Source: Gonocerus acuteangulatus
Taxonomy: Eukaryota; Arthropoda; Insecta; Hemiptera; Coreidae
Reading direction: 5' to 3'
Assembly: GCA_946811695.1 (NCBI GenBank)
Contig: OX328125.1
Span: 42,776,709 to 42,840,708 of the forward strand
DNA length: 64,000 bases
The translations under genes were made by a program, and so were the position numbers. The notes below the pieces were generated by a model. That model saw only the letters and a program-made list of their open reading frames with translations, had not been told where the DNA came from and made no database searches. Shown here piece by piece: positions 36,268 to 48,345 of the stretch. Numbering within the stretch: the first letter of the stretch is position 1; the number at the start of each line of letters is the position of its first letter.

Positions 36268-36339
36268 ATTGTCAAAAAGTTGTGTCACAAGTAGTCTTTA
36301 ATTTGGTAAAAATGTTCTTGTACCTTCAGAGTACCCCAG

Positions 36340-36446
36340 TTAAGAATGTACCTATGCATATGAAGACGTGGCCCATTGCCTAATTTGCCCTCGTACGCAT
36401 GGTGGTAACCTGTAGAATACCCGTCATAAAAATCGTAATAATATAT
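36340..36446 (+). repeat. Diverged SINE-B 3' part
   Basis: GTGGTAACCTGTAGAATACC and CGTCATAAAAATCGTAATAA correspond to the SINE-B body and tail. Confidence 0.5.
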
Positions 36447-36450
36447 AGGG

Positions 36451-36662
36451 GGAGACCCGATGGCCGTGAGGGTTAAGGCATGAGCACTTAACACTCTGAG
36501 CCAAAGGTTGTGGGTTCGATTCCCACTAGGGGCGGTGGCTTTTCTTTAGAAAAAAGAAAAGGCATCAGCCCTATCCTGGCTAGAAAAGGGTGGTAACCTA
36601 TAGATAACCCGTCCTAAAATTCCTAGTTAATAATAAATGGACGTTAAAATTTAAATAAATAA
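36451..36662 (+). mobile_element. SINE-B, full-length reference copy with target duplication
   Basis: The head resembles a class II tRNA (long variable arm): A box TGGCCGTGAGGGTTAAGGC, B box GGGTTCGATTCCC. The body and the tail TAATAATAAATGGACGTTAA follow. The direct repeat AATAATATATAGGG lies at 36437-36450 and 36663-36676. Other copies: 5490-5665, 22495-22632, 59740-59949. Confidence 0.93.
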
Positions 36663-36699
36663 AATAATATATAGGGACAGTTAATGTAATGAAATTAAT

Positions 36700-36760
36700 A
36701 ATAATGCGGCGCTAATGACCTAGATGCCAATGCGCCGTAAAAAAAATAATAATAATAATT
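36700..36760 (+). repeat. SINE tail fragment with (TAA)n
   Basis: GCGGCGCTAATGACCTAGAT…AATGCGCCGTAAAAAA followed by AATAATAATAAT. Confidence 0.65.
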
Positions 36761-37374
36761 TGTCCTTATGTGTTATGATACTACAAGATTATTAGCTCGT
36801 AAGTTGAGAAATTAATAAATGAATGAAAATTTGACACAATGTTTAATGTACTAAGAATAGAGTCTACAGTATTATCTAAGCCGAGTTACAGCAAGCACAA
36901 CCGAGTGTAACTTGTGTAGTATCTTTACACGAACAAAACTGATCGGTTTCTCACACCCCTATTACTCTGGTTCTATCTGTGATACTGGAAATGCACAAAT
37001 AAGTTAGAGGCTATAGTTAGGATCTTGACAAGGTATTTAGGGCCTAAAACGCGACCCAATACTATGATATCATAACTACCGCAGGCAACTGTTTTTGGGA
37101 GGGGCCTGGAACTTGGCCCCTTTTTTTCAATGTTAGTTTTTTCTGGGAGGATGTGATATTTATTGAACTAAAAGTTAAATGACAAATTAAAAACAACATA
37201 ACAGTTTTAATTTTTTAAACTAAATTACCTATGATTAAAATTTTCTAAATTTACTTCCAGTATTTAATTGATTTTTGATTTTCTTTCTTTAATTTTGTTT
37301 TTTGATTCTCAATATATTTAGAGGTTCCAATCATCGGTCCTACGTGGCATTTAGCGTTGTTATATTTGCTTGTC

Positions 37375-37461
37375 TCTTTGGCCTAGAACCTCTTTCAACC
37401 TTTGAAGCTTGTAGGGGTTAGCTTTCTTGTACGTAACTTCTTTTGAGGATTCGCTTCTAAG
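37375..37461 (+). promoter_or_regulatory. RpS19 promoter-proximal region and non-coding first exon
   Basis: The donor GTGAGT at 37462 pairs with the acceptor ACACAG at 37716-37721 just before the ATG, so the first exon is untranslated. Pyrimidine tracts such as CTTTCTTGTAC (about 37432) and CTCTTTGG (37376) are candidates for the 5'TOP start typical of ribosomal protein mRNAs. No TATA box is present, as usual for this class. Confidence 0.6.
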
Positions 37462-37721
37462 GTGAGTAATCAACCATATTCAATTTTAAGACAAATATTA
37501 GATTTATTGCGTTTCAATACTTATTTTAGTGTTTATAAAAAAAGAATACTCTAGACATACATCGGATAGAAAAAGTATTAATTAGTATTATGCTTATGTC
37601 TTTAAACACGCACGTGCTCGTTACACTTTTGTTTTCATTTCTATATTCAGCATTGTAAGTTATAATGTAATTATTGCATTTATTATTTATAAATTGTTTT
37701 GATGAAATTTTATTTACACAG

Positions 37722-40700
37722 ATGCCTTCCGTTACGTTGAAAGATGTGGACCAACATAAGTTTGTGAAAGCGTTTTCCGCATTTTTGAAAAAGTAAGTTT
37801 CGTAATTTATTTGTGTTATTCAGTAAACTTTTATTATTAGTTTCCTTTTTCCTTTGTTTTTCAAATTATTAATATTAATTAGTTCTCTTCTTAATATTAT
37901 GGTCTGAACTAATATTTTTTCTTCATTAATCTAGGACTGGTAAGCTGAAGGTACCAGACTGGGTAGATATTGTTAAGAATGGAAAATTCAATGAACTTGC
38001 TCCTTATGATCAAGACTGGTATTACACCAGGTGTGCAGCTTTAGTTAGACACATTTATCTGAGATCTCCTATTGGAGTTGGTGCAGTTACAAAAATCTTT
38101 GGAGGTAATAATATTGTAATGTTAGTCTTACTTGTTATAGAATTTATTTTTAAGAGTTATGATATTGCAGAATTCCATAGATTTCTTTCTCTTTAGAGAC
38201 TTGAAGCATTAACGATATGGCCTTTCCTTGTAGGTATTGGCCAAAAATGGTTCCTAATCATTAGTCACAGTATTTCCTTTTATTAATTACCATGTTTTTT
38301 TGTGATGAGTTGTCTACAAACCATCACCCTTTTCTAGACCATTCGAAGAATTATTCTAGATAATTTGGGAAATTTAATTCATGGATGAGACTAGATGAAG
38401 ATACCAGGACACTTAGTTTCATTCTGTTGCTTATTGGAGTGAAATTTATTGATGTGTTTATGAGTTATTATAAATAAACGGTAAAACTGAAGGAGAGCGT
38501 CCTCAGCTACGATTTTCTTCAAAGTTTGCACTATAACGTATTTTGATGCACTAAACACGAATCCGTTGAAAAAAAATCCCGCTCAACTAGGAAAGAAGTT
38601 ATTTTAAAAAAAAGTTCACTGTTATGGCGGTTATAAAAGACGGGGTAAACAGCTTATATGTAAACACGCGCATGCGCAATAGTCCTTAATCACGAAGTGT
38701 AATTGAAATTCAGACTCACCTGTGGTAGCTGACTTGGTCGTAAACTGTCGCTTTTGGGCATACGTGCTATGCGTTTCCGCTCGCTCAAGAAAACATCAAA
38801 ACCCCTAGTCAATCCAACTCGCAGAAATGAAAAGAATTCTATGCCCAAAAGTCGTCCTAGGCAATCTTCCCTAACCTTCATAACAGTGAATTTTTTTTTT
38901 TACTAACTTCTTTCCTAGTTGAGAACGGATTCGTGTTTAGTGCATCAAAATACGTTATAGTGCAAACTTTGAAGAAAATCGTAGCTGAGGACGCTCTCCT
39001 TCAGATTTACCAAATAAACTTCTATCTTATTACATGAATCTTGAAAGGAAATGCCCAACCATGTATAGAAAAACAATAATATAAAACTCAGTTGTTTTTA
39101 ATAAGCAGAAGAGTCTTCTTCAGCTAAAAATGAATATACACGTTTACAAACGATAATAATCCAAACAGTGAACACAATTTTAAATCATGGTAATAGGTTA
39201 TAAAATCTTCTTTTTTTTTTTTTTTTTTGCACATTTAGTAAACAAAGGTTTATATTGCACTAAAGTGTTATACAGGTTAGGAAAGCTAACGTAAACGTTA
39301 TTTGTAAACATACACATGCGCAGGGATGTAAAATTGGGATATAAGAACTCTCATTTGAATTGTTAATAAATTATTTATTGAAAAATAATTGTAAATTTAA
39401 AGCGCCTCCTCACCCGTTGTAACCTGTAACATTATGGGCATACCTGCTGTGCGTTTTCGCATGCTCAAGAAGAAATCAAAACTCTAGTCAATCCAACTTG
39501 CTAACATATAGAATTCTGTTAATTTTAGTGAGTTGGATTGACTAGAATTTTGATATATTCTTGAGCGAACGGAAATGCTTGTCACGTATGCCCATAAGGC
39601 AACATAAATGTAAAATATAAATAATCAAAACAAGAATATAAATACTTTATTCTTCTTTAGCCTATCTCCTAGGCATTTTTAGAATCAATGTACGGTAGAT
39701 ACGAAACCCCAACGATATCTTAAATGTCTTTATGAAAGATTATTTCTATTTAACTCTAATTTCACGCCACATTTTCCACAATCGATGGAATTGGTTAGAC
39801 GCTTATTGTCAACTAAATAAGTTAATAATTCTTCTTTCTTGTGAACAATCGCTATAAATTCATTCAACTTCATTATCATTAAGCAAACTTATCAGACTTT
39901 TTCGCAATTATCAGACCACGCTAAATATAAAGGCATTAGCTAATTATTAAGGGATTTCTTCCATATAATACTTTTCAACAGTGAGGCAAAAAATCTGGAG
40001 AATATTTCGTTATTTAAAAAAACGTTTCTGAATAAAAAACTGATAGTAAATTTAAATAATTGATGGTTAGTTGGTACTGATGTATTAGCGTCAAAGCAGG
40101 TTAAAGAGTCGGGTCTCGGAGAACTGGATCATCACCGGGTCAGAGAGCTGGATCAAGGAGTCAAATCAGTTTTTGCCAATATGGCGACGGGATTATCAAC
40201 AATTTGGGTTAACTAGAGTTTTGACATAATCTTTTGCGAGCGAAAACACGTAGCACTTATATTAATAGCATAATTGCTATGCGTTTCCGCTTGCTCAAGG
40301 TTATATCGAAACTCTAGTCAATCCAACTTGTTGATAATATAGATCAAGGATGGTTTTTCGTTGGATAATGGACTGCTATACAATTTAGCATCGCTACGAA
40401 ACAGTTTCTTTCAACCTTGCTATTCTGTTGTCGCCATATAAACTTGCCATAACCATATAAACTGAAATTGTGTAACAATAAAAAAAAAAAAAAACAATAA
40501 TTGCGTGGATAAATAAAGCACAAATGAATTGCTTTTTAAAGACAAAGGGAACAAGATGGTTACTATAAAGACAATAGCCAGTGAAATCTCTGATAGTGAT
40601 TGACCAATATAAATGCGTTATCTATTAATCAGATCTCTGAACGAGACCCATTCGCATGCAAATACTCACGCATCCGCATGTTTACAAATAAAGTTGTTGA

Positions 40701-43131
40701 CACTAGCTTTCTAACCTGCTTTACCGTGAAGTTTAGTTCTTAACAACTTTTCTTTCTAACAGATTCGTATTTAGTGCATCAAAATGTGTTAAAGAACAAC
40801 ATGTTTAAAAATCGGTGAGGAGACCCCCAAACTTCACAATTACCATAGATTGTTGAGAAAATCTGCCGTTTTCTCTTAGCTAAATCTCAAACATTTCTTG
40901 ATTTCTTCTGTTGTTATGTTTTAGTCACAACTAGCACAATTTAGTTAAATTTTTTATGAAAAGTTTTGACAATCAAAGACTGATTACTGTTAATAGAAGG
41001 ATGGTAAAATAAAATATCTGAAAAGATATTTTTGTGCTAAATTACATGCTATGAGTTTGGAGGCAGCTAATTGTTGATATTAAGTTATTCCATATTTGGA
41101 CCTTCATTGTGTAATTATCTGATGATTTTATACTGAAATATAGCAGCAAAAGATGTTTAATATTCAAGGTTGAGTATATAAATTCCACATCCTATGTTGT
41201 TTCTTTGTTGTAGATTGTTTCAATAATCTCTGAATTCAGTATATTTCGTAAGGAGAGCACATAGTTTTGATTTTGTTTAGGATAAGCAGATTGTTGTTGA
41301 CCTCATCGAATTCTATTGTTTTGACTGAGGTTTTTGTGTGAAATGTGTATATCCATGGACCATTCATGGCTTTTTCCGTACTCTTTTATGTAGAAAAGTT
41401 TGTCTGTTTTGCAGAAGGGTTGTGATACATCTCATAATATTTTATTCTAAAGAGAGTCTTATTTACAGGCGCAATGCCCTTGCTGACACCCTCTTACCTC
41501 AGGTGTTTTTGAAAGATCCTTAACTAATTTTTCTTCTTTTATATCTTAGCCCAGATTACTTTTCTCTATAGAATTATATCCATGCCTTACCGTTAAGGTG
41601 TTGGTACACTTAGAAAAAGTTATTTCATTGCCTATATTCATTCTTTCTCAGAAGAGAAGATTTTACTCCTTTTCCTGGAGAAATTTCTTCAACCCTTTCA
41701 TTGTTGATGAATGATGGGACTCGCAGAGCCCAGTATGCTCGATGCTTATCCGCCTAACCCCCTCCCCTCCCCTGTACGCTGGCCAATCTCTCCTTGTCTC
41801 GACCTCACTACCTTTCGTCTATCTGAGCATCCTCTTGTTATATAGTTGGAATTATTAACTTATATTGTCATATGTCCTTTATAATTGTAATTTTATTCTT
41901 AACTAAAATACATTTTCTATCATGGAAATTAATCTGCAAAAATACCTCCAAAATCTTCGTCTGTATTCTCCTGGAGCAATTACTTATCTCTTCGTTAGAC
42001 CGAAAACAAGAATTGCCCATCGTCACTCATATCTAAGAAGGATATTTATACCGACGGCACTAAACAAGATCCAAATTGTGACTGAATAATATAAACAGCA
42101 ACAATATGGCTGGGGAGACAAATCTGAGTAGGACCCTGCAAATAGGCACCGATGCACACCAGCTTCAACCTCCAACAATCGCCCATAACAATATAGATTG
42201 TAGGAATTTACATTGTTTTTTTAATCGATATTAATATACTTGCACAATTTATAAATTCAATTAATATACAAAGAAGATTTGATGAAATCGAAAATTATAT
42301 GTTTGAAGAACCAGGTGAAGCTCTATTCATAAATAATAAAATAAACACGAATAGCAATTAAAAGATAATTCAGTTATAAAGCCTTTGTTACATTAACATT
42401 AAGAGAAAAATTATTAGTCATTACAGATTCTAAAAATGCACAGAAAATGCAATGTATTATTTTATTATAAGAAGCTACATACGAGGCTAGCACGGGCCAC
42501 GAGTTAACTCGTGTGGAGCGTGAGGGGCACTGACAGTGGAACACGAGTTAACTCGTGTGGAGTGTCTGGGGTACTGCAAGTCGAACACGAGTTAACTCGT
42601 TCAGAGCAATAAAAGGTTTAATTAGGATATCACCCTTTCAGGCCAAATCATTTTTAATTTTGAAAGTAGTTTTTCATTTTGCTAGGAAAACATTTATTAT
42701 TTCTAAATTTTTATGAAAAATTAACAAACCTTTTTGACTTCAAAATTAGTGATCAAATCTGACCATTTGGCCAGTTTTCAATGAAAATAAACCATTTCTA
42801 CTCTATTTATTCTAAATATATGTTTTTACAAACAGCTGTATAGTTTGTTTTAGAGAGGAATGCACCATTACGTTTTTTTCTATGATAAATATGTTATTCT
42901 GAAATCTGTTTACCTTCTACAACCTACGCTAGAATGCATATATTAAGTCTGCTCGGAAGACAAAAAACCTAATGCAAATAACTTGACACAAGATAATCTT
43001 TTAATATATTTTATTACTAAAATTTATTTTAACTGGACCTCTACATTAGTAATGATTCTAACATTATATAATATTCGGCTAACTTAAACAGTAGGGTATT
43101 GTGCTAAAGGCCATTGTAGTCGACGCACAAT

Positions 43132-43173
<42 letters not shown>

Positions 43174-43804
43174 GGACCTTGTTATTGCTAGGTCATAACT
43201 TTTCATCTACGTAATAGTTTATATTTTATTTTAATTTTATAAAAGTTTGTCTGAAAGTGTGGAATGAAACTAGCTTTGAAGTATGTAAGAAATCAAAAAT
43301 CATTTCATTTTTAATTACATAATGTTTTTAGACCTTTTATTTTTTACGGTGCATCGACAATTCTTGGCCAGTAGCGCCGTTTTATTTTTGTTATTACTTT
43401 ATTTTAAATAAGGCTGTTTTTAGTGCTTACTGGACTGGTCCTAAACAAGATGAAAAATAGTTATGACAATATAATAATTTATGATTTATTTATTGCATCA
43501 ATCCAGTTTGCTTTGTTTGATACAGTTTTTTTTTTTTTTTTTATTAGGTCGTAAGCGTAATGGAGTTTGCCCATCACATTTCTGCAGGAGCTCAGGAAGT
43601 GTTGCAAGGAAGGCCCTGCAATCTTTGGAAGCTTTAAAACTGATTGAAAAATCCCCTGATGGTGGCCGTAAGCTTACTGTTCAAGGCCAACGAGATATTG
43701 ACAGAATTGCTGCTCAGATCAGGCCTAAGAGAAAGGAACGAGCTGGTGCTACTAAGGCAACAGATCTTCCAGTACCACCACCACCCGTTGAAACTCCAGC
43801 TTAA
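37722..43804 (+). CDS. RpS19: 40S ribosomal protein S19 (eS19), three coding exons
   Basis: Component of the small ribosomal subunit head, needed for 40S maturation. Coding exons 37722-37792, 37935-38104 and 43548-43804 join in phase, all GT-AG, to 498 nt (165 residues). The protein begins [18 protein letters not shown] and contains [46 protein letters not shown] and [13 protein letters not shown], all eS19 hallmarks. The C-terminus extends past the human 145-residue form with a proline run ([11 protein letters not shown]), as in several insects. The ATG follows the acceptor immediately. The last intron is 5.4 kb and loaded with inverted-repeat elements. ATTAAA near 43875 may be the poly(A) signal. 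Confidence 0.97.
38480..39011. mobile_element. 532-bp MITE with GG ends and 8-bp target duplication (Merlin-like)
   Basis: Inverted ends GGTAAA(A/T)CTGAAGGAGAG extend to arms of about 100 bp. The direct repeat AAATAAAC lies at 38472-38479 and 39012-39019. GG termini with 8-bp duplication fit Merlin. The arm motif TAGTGCATCAAAAT(A/G) recurs at 40770-40790 beside sequence shared with the Merlin relic flank (2034-2205). The interior contains the module ATGCGTTTCCGCTCGCTCAA. Confidence 0.8.
39236..40852. mobile_element. Larger related inverted-repeat element(s), boundaries uncertain
   Basis: It contains a foldback at 39437-39600 (arms GGGCATAC…CTAGTCAATCCAAC), another at 40205-40345 with the same CTAGTCAATCCAAC module, Merlin-flank sequence (40495-40730) and an end like that of 38480-39011 (to about 40850, AATTACC). 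It is probably a longer member of the Merlin-related family with internal rearrangement. Confidence 0.5.
40853..42490. other. RpS19 last intron, unassigned
   Basis: AT-rich. Short frames such as 41922-42089 (55 codons) show no recognised domain. I found no convincing box C/D or H/ACA snoRNA. Confidence 0.35.
42494..42605. repeat. Three 44-bp tandem units, each with an 18-bp palindrome
   Basis: ACACGAGTTAACTCGTGT (centre GTTAAC) recurs at exact 44-base spacing (CAC at 42498, 42542, 42586). The third unit ends GTTCAG instead of GTGT. The linker is GC-rich (GGAGYGT..GGGGYACTG) unlike the surrounding intron. Confidence 0.85.
43085..43400. repeat. SINE tail relics and A tract in the RpS19 intron
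   Basis: GGCCATTGTAGTCGACGCAC…AAATTCT with a 30-base A tract (43140-43170), and a minus-strand tail ACGGTGCATCGACAATTCTT…AGCGCCG at 43347-43380. Confidence 0.5.
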
Positions 43805-46250
43805 TTTCTTTTAAAGTGTTTAATTATAAACTCTTTTTATTAATTGTGTATTTTTTGTCTATCCTGTCCCATTTATTAAAAAGTTTTCATTAATTTAGAA
43901 CAACTATGGTATTTGAAACAAATGGTTTTAGGCACTTTCAATCACAATGTGACTTTGACGACCACTTACCACAGCGTATGAAGGGCTGAGAACGCAAGTA
44001 GTTTAAGTCAATAATTTCTTGATTTGTACTTAGCCACATATTATAAATTAAAAAGGTATCCTATCTACTCAGGCTTGAAATTGTCTAAATTTGTGAATAT
44101 AGCTGGCAGATGAGAGCATTATGTCAGCCTTTTATAATTTACACCATTTGCATTCTCAACCCCTCAGAAGCCAGCAGAGACTGCGTATAGCGGATAGGGT
44201 TGCCACCCCTCCCATATTTCTGGAATCTGACACAAAAATTAAAAATCTCCTCGCTACAGGACTTATTTAGTAGTAATTAAAATATAATTCCATTAATTTA
44301 TTTCAGTTATTCGCATATTAATAATAATAATTATGGCTCAAAACTACCGGGAACAGTGATTGTTCAATAGTATTAGGCTCGAAATATGAGATAATTAGTT
44401 TGTTTTTTTTTTGTTTTGTTTAGGTGCATCTACTGCTAAGGTCATTAGCACCAAGAGAGATAATTAGTACCCAGAATTTAAATACGAGGAGATAGTAACC
44501 CTAGAGGTGTTTCTTATAAGTTACGCTTAGGTTTCTTATAAGTTTAAATATTTCTCCTTGGGCGCTAGAAGCATAGATTTTTTATAAATGCTACCAGTAG
44601 ATCACAGGAGAGTAATGATCCTTCATGCTATTGGACTCATACCTCTACTGGTACTTGAAAGAGAAATTATTATCGGCTCAAGTATTTAATGGCAGTATTT
44701 ATGGTCTTCAGTGAAATACATTGATTTGTCTGGTTCCTGATATGAGATTGAATTTAGAAAGCTATACATTTATTATGGGAATAGAATTTTAATCTAATCA
44801 ATTCCATTTGACATGAACTTTTTACACTGATGGCAGATAATTAGGAGATCTGCTGAGTTACTTTTAAAATGAATACTCTCATTTACAAGATAGTCACGTA
44901 TTGTGTTCTTGATTTGGCCTCCCGAAATTTATTGCAGAAGCCTGCTGAATCTTTCAAATATATTTTCAAGAAAAGTGGAAAAATAATTGTTTAATAAAGT
45001 TTTTGGTTTGGGATCTTAGACTGATAGGATTCAGTTGAAATACTTTCTGCTTGTTTGAGATTCATCCAAAATAAGATGTTTAAATTTTGGTTATGTTTGG
45101 AGTTAAGAAAAGATTAGAATAAAACATTTTATTAATAGACATGAAAGGGTTCTTTGTATATTTTCTCAATATCCCAATAACAGTTGTGAAATCGTGGTAG
45201 GTGCAATAACCATTCAAAAGCTTACTAAATTCTCTACAAAATAGGTTCTGAAGAAATTTTTGATGGGGTGATGTCAGTTGGAGTAATAAGTGCTTAAAAC
45301 CTCAAATTTGTTAGTGAGGAAACACTATCTTAGTTGCCTCTCTTATTTACTATAAAAGACACTGTTCAATTAAAAGGCAGGTCCTTTTAACAAGATAAAT
45401 TAAAAAGCCTTAGAATTAAATATCCTAACCTTACCCAAGTTATGATTCCTGATGCAATCCAATAGAGTAAATGGGATTGGGTTAATTTTATTTATTTAAA
45501 AATGCAGATAATTTTAATAGGGAATAAATTTAATGTGATTTTTCACGGATTTGCATTTTAATCAAGCGAGCAAATAAACTTTCTACAGTAGTCTTAAAAT
45601 CTTGGTTTTAAGAGAGGAGCAAGTCTCTTCAGATGTAGCATTGGCTTAGCCACTGTATAAATTATGTAGAGAACTCGTTATAATTTTCGAGAAAAGAGCC
45701 ACTCCCATCAACAAGAGTCTTGTCAATCCTAACAGATAAATAGGATTAAGTGTTTAACATTTTGTTTATCCTACATGCACGACAAAGAAAGGTGCAATTC
45801 TCTTCAAGCTCAATAGTTAATTATATACTCTACTACATGAAACCCCTGCATTACTAACACTAACATGATTGAAACAAATGTAATGATCATGTGTTTCACA
45901 ATTATATCATTTACAGATGTAATTAGGACCTCGGCTATCTACAAATTATTACCCTACAGAAGCAACTGATGAAAAAGTGATTTTACTTTATTGGGCACAT
46001 CACCGCCCATCAACCTGCGAGCCCTACATGGCAATATTGCACATTAACCAATCTTGCCACTGGGATAATCTTTTGACTTTTAAAAATATTTATGAGTAAA
46101 TGAACATTGCTATATTAGCTTAAATGGTTTGCTTAAAATCAAGTAGCACTGTGTAAAATCAATGTGTATGTGGAAACTCCTGCTTCGTCTTATATTGGAA
46201 ATAAAATCATAATGCGTATTACACAAAGGGCGTGAGACTTTTATTAAGTA
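43805..46250. other. Intergenic region downstream of RpS19
   Basis: RpS19 3' UTR, then AT-rich DNA. A minus-strand SINE tail relic lies near 44424-44452 and a copy of the GAAAGCTTACTAAAT repeat near 45100-45250. No gene was seen. Confidence 0.4.
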
Positions 46251-46329
46251 CTAGCTGTGCCCGGGACTTCGTGTGCAAATAATAGTGACTTCGGGCAGCA
46301 TTATTTTTTATATATCTGGCAATGCAAGT

Positions 46330-47640
46330 GCTGCAGTTAGGCGTATAATTGAAAGAAGTAGAACAGACTCTTGGGAAGCCAAATGCCAGCTATTCGATGC
46401 ACTGAGTGAGACTGAGCTCCTTTATGTGGCAGAAGTCTGGGATTCGGCTTATTCGAATGTATTAGAGAGAAATCAAGTAAGATTCTTTAAATGGATTCTT
46501 GGTTTACCAAAAAACACCCCTAATGCATTTATCAGAGTTGAAACTAACAGGTGTCATGTTCAACTGAAAATTTTTAAACGAATATTAAATTGGTGGAAAA
46601 ATATCCTAGAATTACCAGAGAATGACCTCACAAAAATTTGTTTCCTGAGGTTAAATGACCTTAAGACCTGTAACAACCTGCCTTTTAATTGGAGGAGGGA
46701 GCTTCAAAATTATTTAAGTAAAATGATTGACATCAATAGTGCGCAGTCTGTCTCTGAGAATTCTAAACACCTACTCGAGGCATACCGGAACATGCTCCTG
46801 TTGGAAGACATTGAGTCGATCCTCAACAGTAGATATAACCCAATCTACAGACTAGTCAGTACGCTAGGACTAGGCGAGGACTATCTATCAGTGAAGTTAC
46901 CTCTGAAGGATCTCAGGGTTATCGCTCAGCTCCGTCTCATGAGTCACAAGAAGCACAGGCTACTTCTCGAAGGACAATTCTGCCGTTTCGATCCTTCCAT
47001 TCTCTGTAGGCTGTGTGGAGAAACGGAAAAGGACAGTCTCATTCACATCCTTACTCAATGTACAAGCCTCAGAAGAGGAAGGGAAGAACTTCATTTAAAT
47101 GCATATAGCGAACCAGCTCATAAAATGGAGAGTCTCTTGTCTAACCTTTCTCATAATAAAATTAAAAGTATATGCACATTCTTAAAACATTTTAAAGCAA
47201 CTATCTAGGTCTAACATAAGAGCTAAAAAGAACAGAGTTTATTTTTATAAAGGATTGATATTTTTATGTAGTCGAATTTAGTTAGTATTATTAGATATGT
47301 ATATATATTATTGTATTTATGTGTGTGTCTATGTATATTGTTGTGAGTTTGTAGGCATTATTATAAGTTTTCCTTCCTCATCTTATCTTATTTATTCACA
47401 AATATATTCAATTATTTATTTATTTTTTCTTTATAAGTAGTAAGATTGTATAAGTAGGGTATTTATTTATTATTTTTTTTCTCTTCATGTAAAGATGTTC
47501 ATTGTATATAGTGTAAATATATAGTATTTTGTTTAGTTTAATTTTGTAATGCTTCTATATTTATTTCTTATTGGTATTAATCTTAATCAAGTGTGGTAGA
47601 CTCCTTGCTGTAAAATTGTAAATTTTTAAGAGCAATAAAG
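46330..47640 (+). mobile_element. 5'-truncated non-LTR retrotransposon
   Basis: The open frame 46273-47208 holds the region after the RT domain: ALSETELLYVAEVWDSAY, RFFKWILGLPKNTPNAFIR and a C-terminal zinc knuckle CRLCGETEKDSLIHILTQC (CX2CX9HX4C). RT and endonuclease are missing. A 430-bp 3' UTR ends in AATAAAGTATTCATTCATA. The frame is uninterrupted, so insertion is fairly recent. Confidence 0.8.
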
Positions 47641-47710
47641 TATTCATTCATATTTTTAGGTTTATTTTGGTTTCTAAACCCCGTTATTTGGGAATTTTAA
47701 TTAATCCACT

Positions 47711-48015
47711 TTACAGTAATGCTTCTTTATACACGATATTAGATGTATAGCCATCAGAGATCAAAGCATACAGGCTGCTAGGATTGCCAACACGTGACAG
47801 AACTACAGAAAGCTGACCGTGCAAAAAACAGCTAATACGTAAATCCACACCCACAACTTTTAGTGTCTGACCTTGGGCTTTATTAATCAGCATCGCAAAA
47901 CATAGGCTAACTGGAAACTGGACTCGTTTAAAACTAAACGGAAAATTGTTTGGAATGAGAGAAATCTGCGGAATAAAAACACTATCACCTATTCCGTACT
48001 CTGTTAAAATCTCTG
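47711..48015 (-). pseudogene. Helitron Pif1-like helicase C-terminal fragment
   Basis: EAEILTEYGIGDSVFIPQIS, then FPVSLCFAMLINKAQGQTL, GVDLR, HGQLSVVLSRVGNPSSLY and a stop. This is helicase motifs V-VI of Helitron Rep-helicases (the INKAQGQT and VALSRV blocks; here VVLSRV). No N-terminal helicase or Rep domain is present. Confidence 0.88.
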
Positions 48016-48345
48016 CCTCTATAAGGTTTCATTGTAAATTGGTCACTTAAATGTTCAATGTGATTCTTTACATTGGAATGACTTTTTTATTTGTGAACCG
48101 ATTAACATGAAACAAACACTAAATGTTAAGTGAAGTTTACCACAATATATTCGTGAAAACCGCATCTAAATCAGATAAGCCGTTTCTGGGATTAGCAAAA
48201 ACAGACAGACAAAAATTCTAACTATTATTGTTTTGGGTTCTATTGCCTTGATAAAGGCTCCAATAATATTTTTTCTCATATATCTTCCATGTACAGACAG
48301 AGATCCGTTACATTTTTATTATATGTATAGGTAAAGTGAGTATTT

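Larger units (their letters stand above)
46253..48345 (-). mobile_element. Helitron 3' portion, split by a LINE insertion
   Basis: Read on the minus strand, a Pif1-like helicase C-terminus (48015-47711) is followed, beyond the inserted LINE (about 46330-47640), by TGCCCGAAGTCACTATTATT…CGAAGTCCCGGGCACAGCTAGT. That ends in CTAG next to T at 46252-46255, the hairpin-plus-CTRR terminus of Helitrons. Upstream sequence to about 48345 (AGACAGACAAAAATTC region) looks like further element DNA; the 5' end was not found. Confidence 0.65.

Noticed and set aside
36451..36535. Apparent tRNA gene
   Set aside because: It is the head of SINE-B: the body, tail and target duplication are present, and the acceptor stem does not close.
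41922..42089. 55-codon ORF in the last RpS19 intron
   Set aside because: No recognised domain or splice evidence; frames of this length are expected by chance.
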